The position numbers were made by a program, and so were the translations under genes. Of a stretch of DNA of 64,000 nucleotides, positions 1 to 8,500 are shown piece after piece. The DNA is from a virus. The stretch spans positions 23,922-87,921 of the IMG/VR virus record IMGVR_UViG_3300008469_000001. One strand, given 5' to 3'. Positions within the stretch are counted from its first letter, which is position 1, and each line of letters opens with the position of its first letter. A model generated the notes under the pieces. That model worked only from the letters and a program-made list of their open reading frames with translations, searched no databases and was not told the DNA's origin.

Positions 1-146
1 GCAATGTCTTGTGAAATTTGACCTAGATTAACTTTTCCACCACCATTCTGCGGAGTGGTATTGGTTATAGGTTTTCCGCCTTTTTTGAAGAAAATATCAT
101 TTATATCACCAAATGATTCTCCACCAGAATCTAAATTAAATCCCAT
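1..146 (-). CDS. Partial gene, unknown product (N-terminal 48 residues)
   Basis: Leftward reading frame that starts with ATG at 146 and runs off the left edge of the window, so only about 48 residues are visible. A GAGGAT ribosome-binding site lies in the last codons of the preceding gene, which fits translational coupling. The visible part is glycine-rich (it begins MGFNLDSGGESF) and has no motif I recognise. It is the last visible member of the leftward fibre operon. A terminase or structural gene is possible but nothing here shows it. Confidence 0.6.
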   Translation of the reverse strand, partial: MGFNLDSGGESFGDINDIFFKKGGKPITNTTPQNGGGKVNLGQISQDI

Positions 147-149
147 TAA

Positions 150-857
150 TTAATCCTCAGAGGTGTCAGTTTTTTCACCAATTATAGTATTCAACATCAA
201 TGAAACCTTTTTATCATCTTTTATATTTTCAATAATTGAATTTTCATTATGACTTATGAAACCATTAGAATTTGCTGCTTGTTGAATTGAGTTATTAATA
301 ATAACTTCTTGTAAATGTCCAGGCAGCATAAAAATAGCATCCAACACACCTTTACCTATTCTACCATTGGTCATAATATCAACTTGTGCTTCTTTTATGA
401 ATTTATTAACCCAATAAATTTCTTCACCAGTTTCATCATTTAAAATTTCTTCAGGTGTTTCATCTACTCTTTCTTTAAGTGCTTTATAATTTTCTTCCAT
501 AATTGATATTTCATATTCATGATTTGATTTTGTTTTATAAAAGGCGGATAGGTTATTTTTTCTTTTTTTAATTTGTAGATTTAAAATCTTTTGTTTTCTA
601 TCAGATAAAGAATTAGCTTTCTCTTCTAAATCTTCTATTTCCAATTCTTCAATTTCAATATCTATTTTAAGATCATCATAAGCTCTGTATCTTGTACCTA
701 ATTCGAGAAGAATTTGTTTCAAAATTTTGAAATCAGTCATCTTCTCATTAATAACAAAGTTGTCAATTTGGTATTTTGACATTGTTGTAGGTTGTTTTTT
801 TATAAGTTTTTCGATTTCTAATCTTTCTGATGTTTTCTGTACTATTTCTGTACTCAT
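150..857 (-). CDS. Conserved-looking phage protein, function unknown, central coiled coil
   Basis: 235 residues, preceded by an AAGGAA ribosome-binding site. Residues about 25-130 are charged and helical, with a long Glu/Lys-rich stretch (65-125) that should form a coiled coil; the C-terminal third is mixed. The segment around residue 30, KYQIDNFVINEKMTDFKILK, resembles from memory uncharacterised proteins of marine T4-type phages, but I cannot name a function. It follows the tail-fibre genes with short spacing and precedes the partial gene at the window edge. A virion or packaging role is possible from position only. Confidence 0.7.
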   Translation of the reverse strand: MSTEIVQKTSERLEIEKLIKKQPTTMSKYQIDNFVINEKMTDFKILKQILLELGTRYRAYDDLKIDIEIEELEIEDLEEKANSLSDRKQKILNLQIKKRKNNLSAFYKTKSNHEYEISIMEENYKALKERVDETPEEILNDETGEEIYWVNKFIKEAQVDIMTNGRIGKGVLDAIFMLPGHLQEVIINNSIQQAANSNGFISHNENSIIENIKDDKKVSLMLNTIIGEKTDTSED

Positions 858-880
858 TAAAGATTCCTTTTTAAATTATA

Positions 881-1573
881 TTATACAATTTTTATTTCAT
901 CAAAAATAATATTTAATTCCTCATTTGTAGTAGCAGATTTTATTCTATCAGTAAATAATTGTTTATTACCAATCAATGTACTTATATTCCTTTTATACTC
1001 ATCAGATTTACTAAGTATTTTGTTTACTAATGTTTCGATAGAAACTTTCCTAATTGCAGCTATATTAGTTAAAAATGGTGTATCCACCATATTGTCTTTC
1101 TTGAATGATTGTGCTTCTTCTAATTGTATAGCCCAAGTATCTTTCTCTAAACCATATGATGTATATAAATCTTTTATCTTAATATCATATAATCTAACTA
1201 ATTCATATTGTAGTAAATATTTTTTTGCTTCAATCTGTTTAGCTACATCTTCATCAGACATAATTATTTCTAATTTCTCATTATTTTCATTCATCTGATT
1301 ATATTGGTTATATCTTTTCATGGAATGATTGATAATATTAAATGATTGAAGTCCCTTAGCAATATCATCTGGAATTTCTAACATATTAAAACCATCAATT
1401 ATTATAGGTGTATAACCCACAAACCATTCTGCATCAATAGGAATACTACTAGGAATGAATGTCTTCATGAATGTATTCGGAAATTCACCCTTATTATTTG
1501 CTGTATATATAACTACTTTTTTGCCTTCTATTAAATCTGTTATTGGTAAATCTACCGCTGGTATTTCTTTCAT
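881..1573 (-). CDS. Tail-fibre-associated protein, possible DUF4376-like C-terminal domain
   Basis: 230 residues with a good AGGAG site before the ATG. The first 90 residues describe a compact beta-rich domain without a motif I know. Residues about 145-225 follow the pattern W..Q..EA....DTPFL..IA..R......V.KIL......Y......LIG..Q....R, which resembles the DUF4376-type domain often encoded next to phage tail-fibre genes and linked to fibre assembly. It lies directly downstream of three short-fibre paralogues in the same operon, which supports a fibre-assembly or fibre-tip role. The domain assignment is from memory of the family and is tentative. Confidence 0.55.
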   Translation of the reverse strand: MKEIPAVDLPITDLIEGKKVVIYTANNKGEFPNTFMKTFIPSSIPIDAEWFVGYTPIIIDGFNMLEIPDDIAKGLQSFNIINHSMKRYNQYNQMNENNEKLEIIMSDEDVAKQIEAKKYLLQYELVRLYDIKIKDLYTSYGLEKDTWAIQLEEAQSFKKDNMVDTPFLTNIAAIRKVSIETLVNKILSKSDEYKRNISTLIGNKQLFTDRIKSATTNEELNIIFDEIKIV

Positions 1574-1582
1574 TTTTTTCTC

Positions 1583-1804
1583 CTAATTAAATAAATTATT
1601 AACTTTTTCTTCTAAACCATCAATTGCAGTTGTTAATGAACTAATTCTTGAATCCACCTCTGAATGTGTATAGTATCTGTCATTGTGTGAATGATTATTA
1701 TCTGTAATATTTATATGAGGAGTATTTTTAACAATACCCCAATCTATATCTCCAGCTTCACTAACTATCGACTGTCCTGAAATTTCTAATTCTAATACTA
1801 TCAT
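1583..1804 (-). CDS. Short paralogue of the tail-fibre N-terminal domain (73 aa)
   Basis: A 73-residue protein with its own AGGAG ribosome-binding site. It is collinear with the first 75 residues of the two upstream fibre genes: a beta strand, IDWGIVKNTP, then HSHNDRYYTHSEVDSR and a short coiled coil. The HxHxxRYYT motif is common in phage tail fibres just after an attachment domain. This copy stops where the others continue into a long distal part, so it is either a deliberately short adaptor or capping protein or the remnant of a third fibre. Keeping a clean start and ribosome-binding site argues for an expressed small protein. Confidence 0.75.
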   Translation of the reverse strand: MIVLELEISGQSIVSEAGDIDWGIVKNTPHINITDNNHSHNDRYYTHSEVDSRISSLTTAIDGLEEKVNNLFN

Positions 1805-1814
1805 ATTTTTACTC

Positions 1815-2801
1815 CTAAAATTCTATTGAACTTGCGCCATTTTTATTTGTAGTTAAATCCGTTGCTGAAGAAACTGCCAATGTCAACCATGTCAATTTAT
1901 AAGCTGCAGTAGATGACTGTCCACCTAGTATCATACCATAATATTCAGTTGTTCCAACATTTGAATTGTTAGCATCCGAAACCAAAGTATTAAAAGATTG
2001 CACAACATCTGTATTATATGTATGTTCAAAATTACCATTGAGTTTTGATAACCAATATCCCTTAAATGAACTTTTATTTAAACCAATAGTAGTATCAACA
2101 GTTGTAAACTCGATAATATCTCTTGAAATACCAGATGAATATTGATATTCTCTTAACATACCTGTCCCATTACCTTTTGTATATCCAGTAACAATACTTG
2201 ATAATTGTTGTCTACCAGATGCATTTACAGTTGATGATGGTTTGATAGTCCATGTATCCATCTTTATATCTAATGATGCCCATTGATTAATTCCATCATT
2301 TATAAATCCTTTTGTTTGAATAGCAAAATCAATCATTGAACCTTTAGGTATTATTGGTGCATTTGAAACATTAGTATTAACTAATGTGAATTTATCAAAT
2401 TTTGAAGCAGCTTTAGAACTATTTAAAAAAAACCCAGAATCTTTTGATGTAATCCCTGGGGTATTATTTGGTGAATTACTCAATGTAGTTGATATTTGGC
2501 TAGTTGTTTCATTTGAAAAATTATAGTTATGTATGTTGTTGCCGGTTGATCCACCACCACCCATCATCAAATCCGTTTTATATGCCAATTGTTCTATTTG
2601 TTCTTCTAAATCAGAAATTCTATCTTCTTGAGTTTTGAATTTTGAATTAACAATTGATGTTAAATAATATACACTATCATGGTTATGACCACTTGCAGAA
2701 ACTAAAGTTGATGGTGTATTCTTAAATCTAGTCCAATCAATTCTCTTTGAACTATTTAAAAGTTCTTTACCATCTATTTTTATTTGTGATACTTTTGCCA
2801 T
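1815..2801 (-). CDS. Short tail fibre protein, paralogue 2
   Basis: 328 residues; ribosome-binding site AGGAG. Residues 1-75 hold the shared attachment-like domain (IDWTRFKNTP, then GHNHDSVYY) followed by a coiled coil and a glycine-rich hinge (MMGGGGSTG at about 80-88). The distal part from residue 95 is Ser/Thr/Asn-rich and beta-like. It shares the phrase TKGFIN and a terminal block of the kind YYGMILGG followed by KLTWLT with the next gene upstream, so the two distal domains are also homologous. It is probably a trimeric receptor-binding or whisker-like fibre. Host specificity cannot be read from the sequence. Confidence 0.7.
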   Translation of the reverse strand: MAKVSQIKIDGKELLNSSKRIDWTRFKNTPSTLVSASGHNHDSVYYLTSIVNSKFKTQEDRISDLEEQIEQLAYKTDLMMGGGGSTGNNIHNYNFSNETTSQISTTLSNSPNNTPGITSKDSGFFLNSSKAASKFDKFTLVNTNVSNAPIIPKGSMIDFAIQTKGFINDGINQWASLDIKMDTWTIKPSSTVNASGRQQLSSIVTGYTKGNGTGMLREYQYSSGISRDIIEFTTVDTTIGLNKSSFKGYWLSKLNGNFEHTYNTDVVQSFNTLVSDANNSNVGTTEYYGMILGGQSSTAAYKLTWLTLAVSSATDLTTNKNGASSIEF

Positions 2802-2813
2802 TTTATTAATCTC

Positions 2814-3890
2814 CTATGATTCTGCCATACCAGCAGATGATTGAGGTATTGCTAAAGAACCACCTAAAACATTTGAAGCAGCTTCTGTCGCCCAGACCAT
2901 TTTTTGTACTTTACCATGTTGAGCACCATCATATCCACCCATCATAAAACCTACTTTTTCAGACCCTAATGCATTAGACTCTCCAAATCCTTCTGTAAAA
3001 CAAACAACATTTGAAACAGAATTATTAATCATATCAATTCTCCAATTATTTGCTGTACCATAATCAATCCAATACCCTCTATCTTTATCTTTTGATAAGC
3101 CTGCTGCGTGTTGTCTTATATTTTGGGTTGTTCCAGATGAAGTACTAACAGTTAAATATTCATATTTTAGTGTAGTTCTATCTGCCTGACCAGCTTGTGT
3201 TACATAACCAAAATTCTCAGAAGACAGTCCTTGTCTACCCATTCCATGTCCTCCAAGTGATGAAGATTCTAATGAACAAGTATCAGTCGTTACTGTTAAT
3301 TTTGACCAACCTGCTCCTTCATTACAAAGATATAATTTAGATTGAGAATATATATTATATAATGTAGATTTTGTATTATGATGTGTTATGTTACCAATGT
3401 ATGATTCAACTTCTGTGAGATAAATAATTTTGTCCACATGCCTCCCAGTTCTAGTGTGTATAGAGGTATCATTTGCAGTACTAGTCGATGTATCACCAAA
3501 ATAATAACCTTTTAACTCAGAACTACCACCAGGGGAATATTGTGATGTTACAGAACCAATTTGTCCAATTTCTGTACCCGTTTCAGTAACAGTATTAAAT
3601 CTTTGGACTCTTTGGGCATAAACATATCCACTTTTATATCCACCATTAATAAATCCTTTTGTTTTTAATGGTCTAATAGTTAGTGATTTCGTCATTATTG
3701 CAACTTTATTCATAATATTAGTAAATTCATCTTCTATTGCCGCTTTCGATGTGTATCTATCATCATGGTTGTGTGTACTTGTATCTACCATTGATGATGG
3801 AATTCCATGTATAGCACCATATTCAATTTTACCATCATTTCCAATAATTACTTGTCCATCAGATGATGTTATACCTTTAAGATTAGCCAT
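2814..3890 (-). CDS. Short tail fibre protein, paralogue 1
   Basis: 358 residues; ribosome-binding site GAGGAA. The N-terminal 70 residues carry the family pattern IEYGAIHGIPSS then THNHDDRYTS. The distal part has repeating blocks of one glycine-rich strand followed by a hydrophobic strand: GYVTQAG with LKYEYLT, and GFMMGGYDG with VQKMVWATEA. These resemble the repeated GGY-type blades seen in marine phage fibres and may form a propeller or stacked-strand tip. The gene lies 12 bp before the next paralogue, so the pair is probably co-translated. Confidence 0.7.
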   Translation of the reverse strand: MANLKGITSSDGQVIIGNDGKIEYGAIHGIPSSMVDTSTHNHDDRYTSKAAIEDEFTNIMNKVAIMTKSLTIRPLKTKGFINGGYKSGYVYAQRVQRFNTVTETGTEIGQIGSVTSQYSPGGSSELKGYYFGDTSTSTANDTSIHTRTGRHVDKIIYLTEVESYIGNITHHNTKSTLYNIYSQSKLYLCNEGAGWSKLTVTTDTCSLESSSLGGHGMGRQGLSSENFGYVTQAGQADRTTLKYEYLTVSTSSGTTQNIRQHAAGLSKDKDRGYWIDYGTANNWRIDMINNSVSNVVCFTEGFGESNALGSEKVGFMMGGYDGAQHGKVQKMVWATEAASNVLGGSLAIPQSSAGMAES

Positions 3891-3906
3891 TTATTTTATT
3901 CCTCAT

Positions 3907-4536
3907 TCAAAATATGATAACACACAAACCATTCCAATAATCATTTTTGGATTCGCCTTTTGTTTTCATATCTATTTTTTCTTTGTATTTCAATTTAATA
4001 TTTTCCAGACCAAACTCAATACCAACATCAACGGTTTCAAAATTATAATCATCAAATACCAACACAGAGTCTTTAAACAAACTTTCATACATCACAATAA
4101 ATGTTACTATATCGTTCAATTGATGTGATCCATCATAAAAGATTATATCAAATTTACAACCATACAATTTTTCAAAAATTCCTTTTGAAAATATGTTTCC
4201 ATCAATTTGTGTTATATTATCAAGACCAGAAATATTATCTAAAAATACCTTCTTTGGTTTATTTATATATTTTTGATATTTTTTTTCAATACTTACAACT
4301 TCTTGTTCTTCCCAACTATCTATTGTTGTAATGGTTGATGCAGATAAGGCTATTGGGATAGTGCAGGCACCACAGAATGTCCCTATTTCCAATACATTCA
4401 TATCACTACACAATACATTTAAAAAGTTTTGTGTTTTTGGGCTTGTCAAACCATGAATATCATAAACCCATTGTCTTAATTCAATTTTGTTATTTAAAGC
4501 ATTTTGAACTCTATCTTGTAAGTTTATCACATTCAT
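3907..4536 (-). CDS. Class I SAM-dependent methyltransferase
   Basis: About 209 residues from ATG at 4536; this start overlaps the end of the upstream gene by 26 bp, typical of coupled translation, whereas an earlier start at 4602 would lie deep inside it. SAM-binding motif I is NVLEIGTFCGACT (about residues 47-59), and the later strand FDIIFYDGSHQ with VLVFDDYNF gives the acidic motif and the carboxyl-terminal half of the Rossmann fold, as in the Methyltransf_24/O-methyltransferase group. The substrate is unknown. It sits between fibre genes, so a role in modifying a virion component, a sugar or tRNA are all open. Confidence 0.75.
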   Translation of the reverse strand: MNVINLQDRVQNALNNKIELRQWVYDIHGLTSPKTQNFLNVLCSDMNVLEIGTFCGACTIPIALSASTITTIDSWEEQEVVSIEKKYQKYINKPKKVFLDNISGLDNITQIDGNIFSKGIFEKLYGCKFDIIFYDGSHQLNDIVTFIVMYESLFKDSVLVFDDYNFETVDVGIEFGLENIKLKYKEKIDMKTKGESKNDYWNGLCVIIF

Positions 4537-5530
4537 CACATTTCCAACAATCAAAATTACAGTTTTTTGTAGTTTCAATCCATACATTAAATCTTTTATC
4601 ACTTATATTATATTTATCTTTTAACAAATGAAACTCATCATATATTGGTTCATTCAATCTAAACCTTTCAATGATACCAATACTATTCTTGAATACATTT
4701 TTAGATTCTCTTCCATGCAATTTAAATACATCAATCATACTTAAACCATCTATAAATGATTTATTAAATGGTATATTACTTTTCTTAAATTTATAGGAGT
4801 TATCATTCTTTTCCCATTCAGTACAACTAATTTTATTCATTGATGAATTAAAAAATACATCTGATTGAGTTTCTAAATTATTATGAGAATTATAAAGAAA
4901 GTGTTCTTCCTGAATTGGACAATTACCGACACAATTTTCATTAAACAATATACTCAAATACAATTTTTTATTCAATTTTGTTTCTGCTACTTTTCTAGCT
5001 TCATCAATAATTTTGAGTTTATTTTGGTTTCTCATTAAATTTCTATCTAAATTCACATAATCAAAACCATTCATAAAAGCATCATACACTTGTCTTGGTT
5101 CATCAAGAGCCCAAAGAACAGTATTTTTAATAAACATATCAGGAAACTCTTTTTGAATTTCACCAAACATTAACCAAGATGTAAAAGGAATTGTTATGCT
5201 TCTAAGACCCATATTATAAAGCGGTTTTAAGTGGGTTATAAAGGTTTGTAGGTTATTGTAGTTTGGGGATATAAATTTATTATTGAAAACTGCAGAAACA
5301 GTTACATTAGTTGCTTGTTGAATTATCAAAGCATTACCTATCATTGATACAATATCATCTTCTGAAAAGATTGTTCCCATTGCATCTTGATCGAATGGTG
5401 GTATTCTTACAGTAAAATAAATGTCATAAATTAAATCTTTATTTTCAAAAATAAATGGTATAAGCTCTGTTTCTATATATTCAGGTGTTAAATCAGGGTA
5501 TAAAGGTAGAGAAAAAGTTTGATTTATCAT
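4511..5530 (-). CDS. Peptidase-U32-like TIM-barrel protein with Cys cluster
   Basis: 339 residues. The middle, for example GLRSITIPFTSWLMFGEI and later DYVNLDRNLMRN, resembles the barrel strands of U32-family proteins, which despite their name are often Fe-S enzymes of tRNA or quinone hydroxylation. Cysteines C200 and C204 (NENCVGNCPIQ) and a C-terminal cluster C324-x3-C328-x2-C331-x2-C334 could bind a 4Fe-4S cluster. The first three of the terminal set also match the CxxxCxxC spacing of radical SAM enzymes, although that motif is normally N-terminal. The start codon follows a hairpin that contains the only plausible ribosome-binding site (GGGG). Family assignment is tentative. Confidence 0.5.
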   Translation of the reverse strand: MINQTFSLPLYPDLTPEYIETELIPFIFENKDLIYDIYFTVRIPPFDQDAMGTIFSEDDIVSMIGNALIIQQATNVTVSAVFNNKFISPNYNNLQTFITHLKPLYNMGLRSITIPFTSWLMFGEIQKEFPDMFIKNTVLWALDEPRQVYDAFMNGFDYVNLDRNLMRNQNKLKIIDEARKVAETKLNKKLYLSILFNENCVGNCPIQEEHFLYNSHNNLETQSDVFFNSSMNKISCTEWEKNDNSYKFKKSNIPFNKSFIDGLSMIDVFKLHGRESKNVFKNSIGIIERFRLNEPIYDEFHLLKDKYNISDKRFNVWIETTKNCNFDCWKCDECDKLTR

Positions 5531-5533
5531 GGA

Positions 5534-5565
5534 AAAATAACCCCTAGTTTTTTAAGGGTTATTTT
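5534..5565 (-). terminator. Hairpin terminator after the long fibre gene, overlapping the next ribosome-binding site
   Basis: AAAATAACCC at 5534-5543 pairs with GGGTTATTTT at 5556-5565 (10 perfect base pairs, 12-nt loop). Read leftward it begins 6 nt after the fibre stop codon and ends in a run of five T. The G-run that should serve as ribosome-binding site of the next gene (start at 5530) lies within the distal arm, so the same hairpin may both attenuate transcription and hide that site. Confidence 0.65.
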
Positions 5566-5570
5566 ACAAT

Positions 5571-8500
5571 TTATTTAATTAGTTTTTTTAACTCATCAAT
5601 TTGTTTTTGTTGATCTTTAACTACTTCAACTAACATAGATGTTAGTTTAGAGTAATTCATACCTTCAACTGTTCCATCTTCTGACTTTTCAACCAATTCT
5701 GGAATAACTTTATCAACTTCTTCAGCAATAAAACCTATATCAGATTTTCCACTTTTTTTCCAATCATAAGTAACACCTTGTAATTGTGATACTTTTTCAA
5801 ATGCATTTTCAATTGGTTTAACATTTTCTTTAAATCTTATTGAAGATGTTTCAACAATAGATGTTGCACTCATTGTTCCATTTATAGTTACATCACCTGT
5901 AACAGTTCCACCAGATAAAGGTAAATAATCTAAGTTGTCAACACCTAAAGCAGTTTGTACTTGAGAAATCGTACTAGGTCTAATATAATTATCATCATCC
6001 GTATTAACTTGTGTCATAATATAACCGATTGAAGAATTAGTAGTATCATATTCACTTCTAAATAATCTAGCAGTAATATCACTTGATGAATCCCTTATAA
6101 CCACAGTTGAAGCAGTTGATGCTGTTGCTGAATTATAACCATCTAGTTTATCTGAATCTGCCGCTTTCGATGTTAATCCAAGTTTATTATCTAATGCTTC
6201 TTGTAAACCATCAACATTCGATATTGTATGATTGTGTGAATCATCAGCAACTGTTGCAGTAATAGTTATATTACTACTTCCATCAAAACTAGCAGAACCC
6301 GATAGATCCCCACCAAATGCTATAGTTCTAGCAGTTGTTAATGTATCTGCTTCTGGGTGATAATGATCAGCATAAATTCTTTGGTCGTATTTCCCAACAC
6401 CATCCCAATTTGTTGTACTATCTCTTGAAATTCTATAATAAAGAGCATCTCCATCATATTCTGCATTCAACTGAATATTTGATGTAGAACCACTACCAGT
6501 TAAATTTACCATCATTCCACTATATCCTGAATAACTTACAGAATAAATACCTTGTGCTCCAACTGTATCTTCATCACCTGCATCAATATTTCCTCTGTAG
6601 TGTAAAAATTTATTATCTGATGCTGTTTGGTGATTAGATAAATTTGTTTCGATAGCACTAGATCTCGCATCATTACTTGATACATATCCAGCAAATGATT
6701 CATCATTAGTTGTATCAACAGAATTAATTAAAGTAACAATTTCAGCAAATGAATCTTTATCTGCATCAGATGATGAAAGTATTGCATCGATTCTTGATTT
6801 TTCATTATCAATATTTGTTTGTAAAGTGTTATCTGCTGCAATTCTTGCACTTTCTTCTGAATCAATATTTGTTTGTAATGTATTCTCACTATCTTTTGCT
6901 CTTGTGATTTCATTTGAAAGATTTGTTGTTAGTGTACTTTCACTAGATTTTGCTCTTGTGATTTCATCATTTAAATTAGTTGTTAATGTATTATCTGCTG
7001 CAATTCTTGCACTTTCTTCTGAATCAATATTTGTTTGTAATGTACTCTCACTATCTTTTGCTCTTGTGATTTCATCAGTAACTGATGATTCAATTGTAGA
7101 ACTTCTAACATCATTACTAGAAACATATCCTGCAAATGATTCATCATTAGTTGTATCAACAGAATTAATTAAAGTAACAATTTCCGCAAATGAATCTTTA
7201 TCTGCATCAGATGATGAAAGTATTGCATCGATTCTTGATTTTTCATTATCAATATTTGTTTGTAATGTACTCTCACTATCTTTTGCTCTTGTGATTTCAT
7301 CATTTAAATTAGTTGTTAATGTATTATCTGCTGCAATTCTTGCACTTTCTTCACTATCAATATTTGTTTGTAATGTACTCTCACTATCTTTTGCTCTTGT
7401 GATTTCATTTGAAAGATTAGTTGTTAGTGTATTATCTGTTGCAATTCTTGCACTTTCTTCACTATCAATATTTGATTGTAAATCATTATCTGCATTTGTT
7501 CTTGCTGTAATTTCATTATTTAAATTAGTAGTTAAAGTATTATCTGCTGCAATTCTTGCACTTTCTTCTGAATCAATATTTGATTGTAAAGTAGTTTCAG
7601 ATGTTTCTGCTCTTGATTTCTCAGTATCTACATCAGTATGTACTTCATTAATTGCATTAACTAAATTTGATTGTGTATCAGTATCTAATGCAATAAGTTG
7701 TCCTTCTACATCTTTAGCTCTATCTATTTCAGCAGTTAAATTTGATGTAATAGTTATATTTGCATTTGTTCTAGCAGTAATTTCATCATTTAATTTTGTT
7801 GTAGCACTATTACTTAAATCTGTAATAGCATTATTTAAATCACTATCAGCATTTTCAAAAGCAGTGGTTACATTTTGAATTGCTGCTAGTCTTTCAGCAT
7901 CACTAGACATTGCTGACGAAATAGAATCAAGTTGTGTTTGTAATCCATTTTCAATATCAGTTGCTCTTGTTATTTCTGAAGCTAAATCACTTGTAATTTC
8001 ATTCTCTTTTGATTGTGCTCTTGATTTCTCAGTTGTTAAAGCTGTATTAATTGTATTTTCTGCAGATGTTGCTCTTGAAATCTCTGAATCAATTGAATTT
8101 TCTAAACTATTTTCTTTAGATGTAGCTCTACTAGTTTCACTAACAATACTAGAACTTAAATCATTCTCTGATTGAGTGGCTCTTGTTATCTCATTAGATA
8201 TTGTTGTTGTAATACCACTTTCAGATGTTGTTGTATTTGATACTACTTTGTTTATAGCAGAAACTAAAGATGTTGGTAAGTTACCATCATTATCTTGTAA
8301 CTTATTTGATAACCCTGTTAATAATCCTTCTGTTGAAATTGCTCTTGAAATCTCATTGGTTATGGTTGTTTCGATTTGTTCTTCTTTACTTGTAGCTCTA
8401 GTTACTTCATCATTAATTAAAGTTTCTGAATCTGTATTCATTTCTATTATTTTATTATCCAATGTATCCATAGTTACAATTGTATCTTGAATAATATTAC

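Noticed and set aside
1-857. Large and small terminase subunits for the two leftmost genes
   Set aside because: Position would allow it, but no Walker motif is visible in the partial gene and no small-terminase signature in the 235-residue protein.
4537-4602. Upstream start of the methyltransferase at 4602
   Set aside because: It would add 22 residues lying entirely inside the overlapping upstream gene, before the SAM fold; ATG 4536 gives a normal short overlap.
6826-7878. Long rightward frame (350 codons) opposite the giant fibre gene
   Set aside because: It is the antisense of the repetitive coiled-coil shaft; its Ser/Val/Leu-rich sequence mirrors the repeats and it has no ribosome-binding site.
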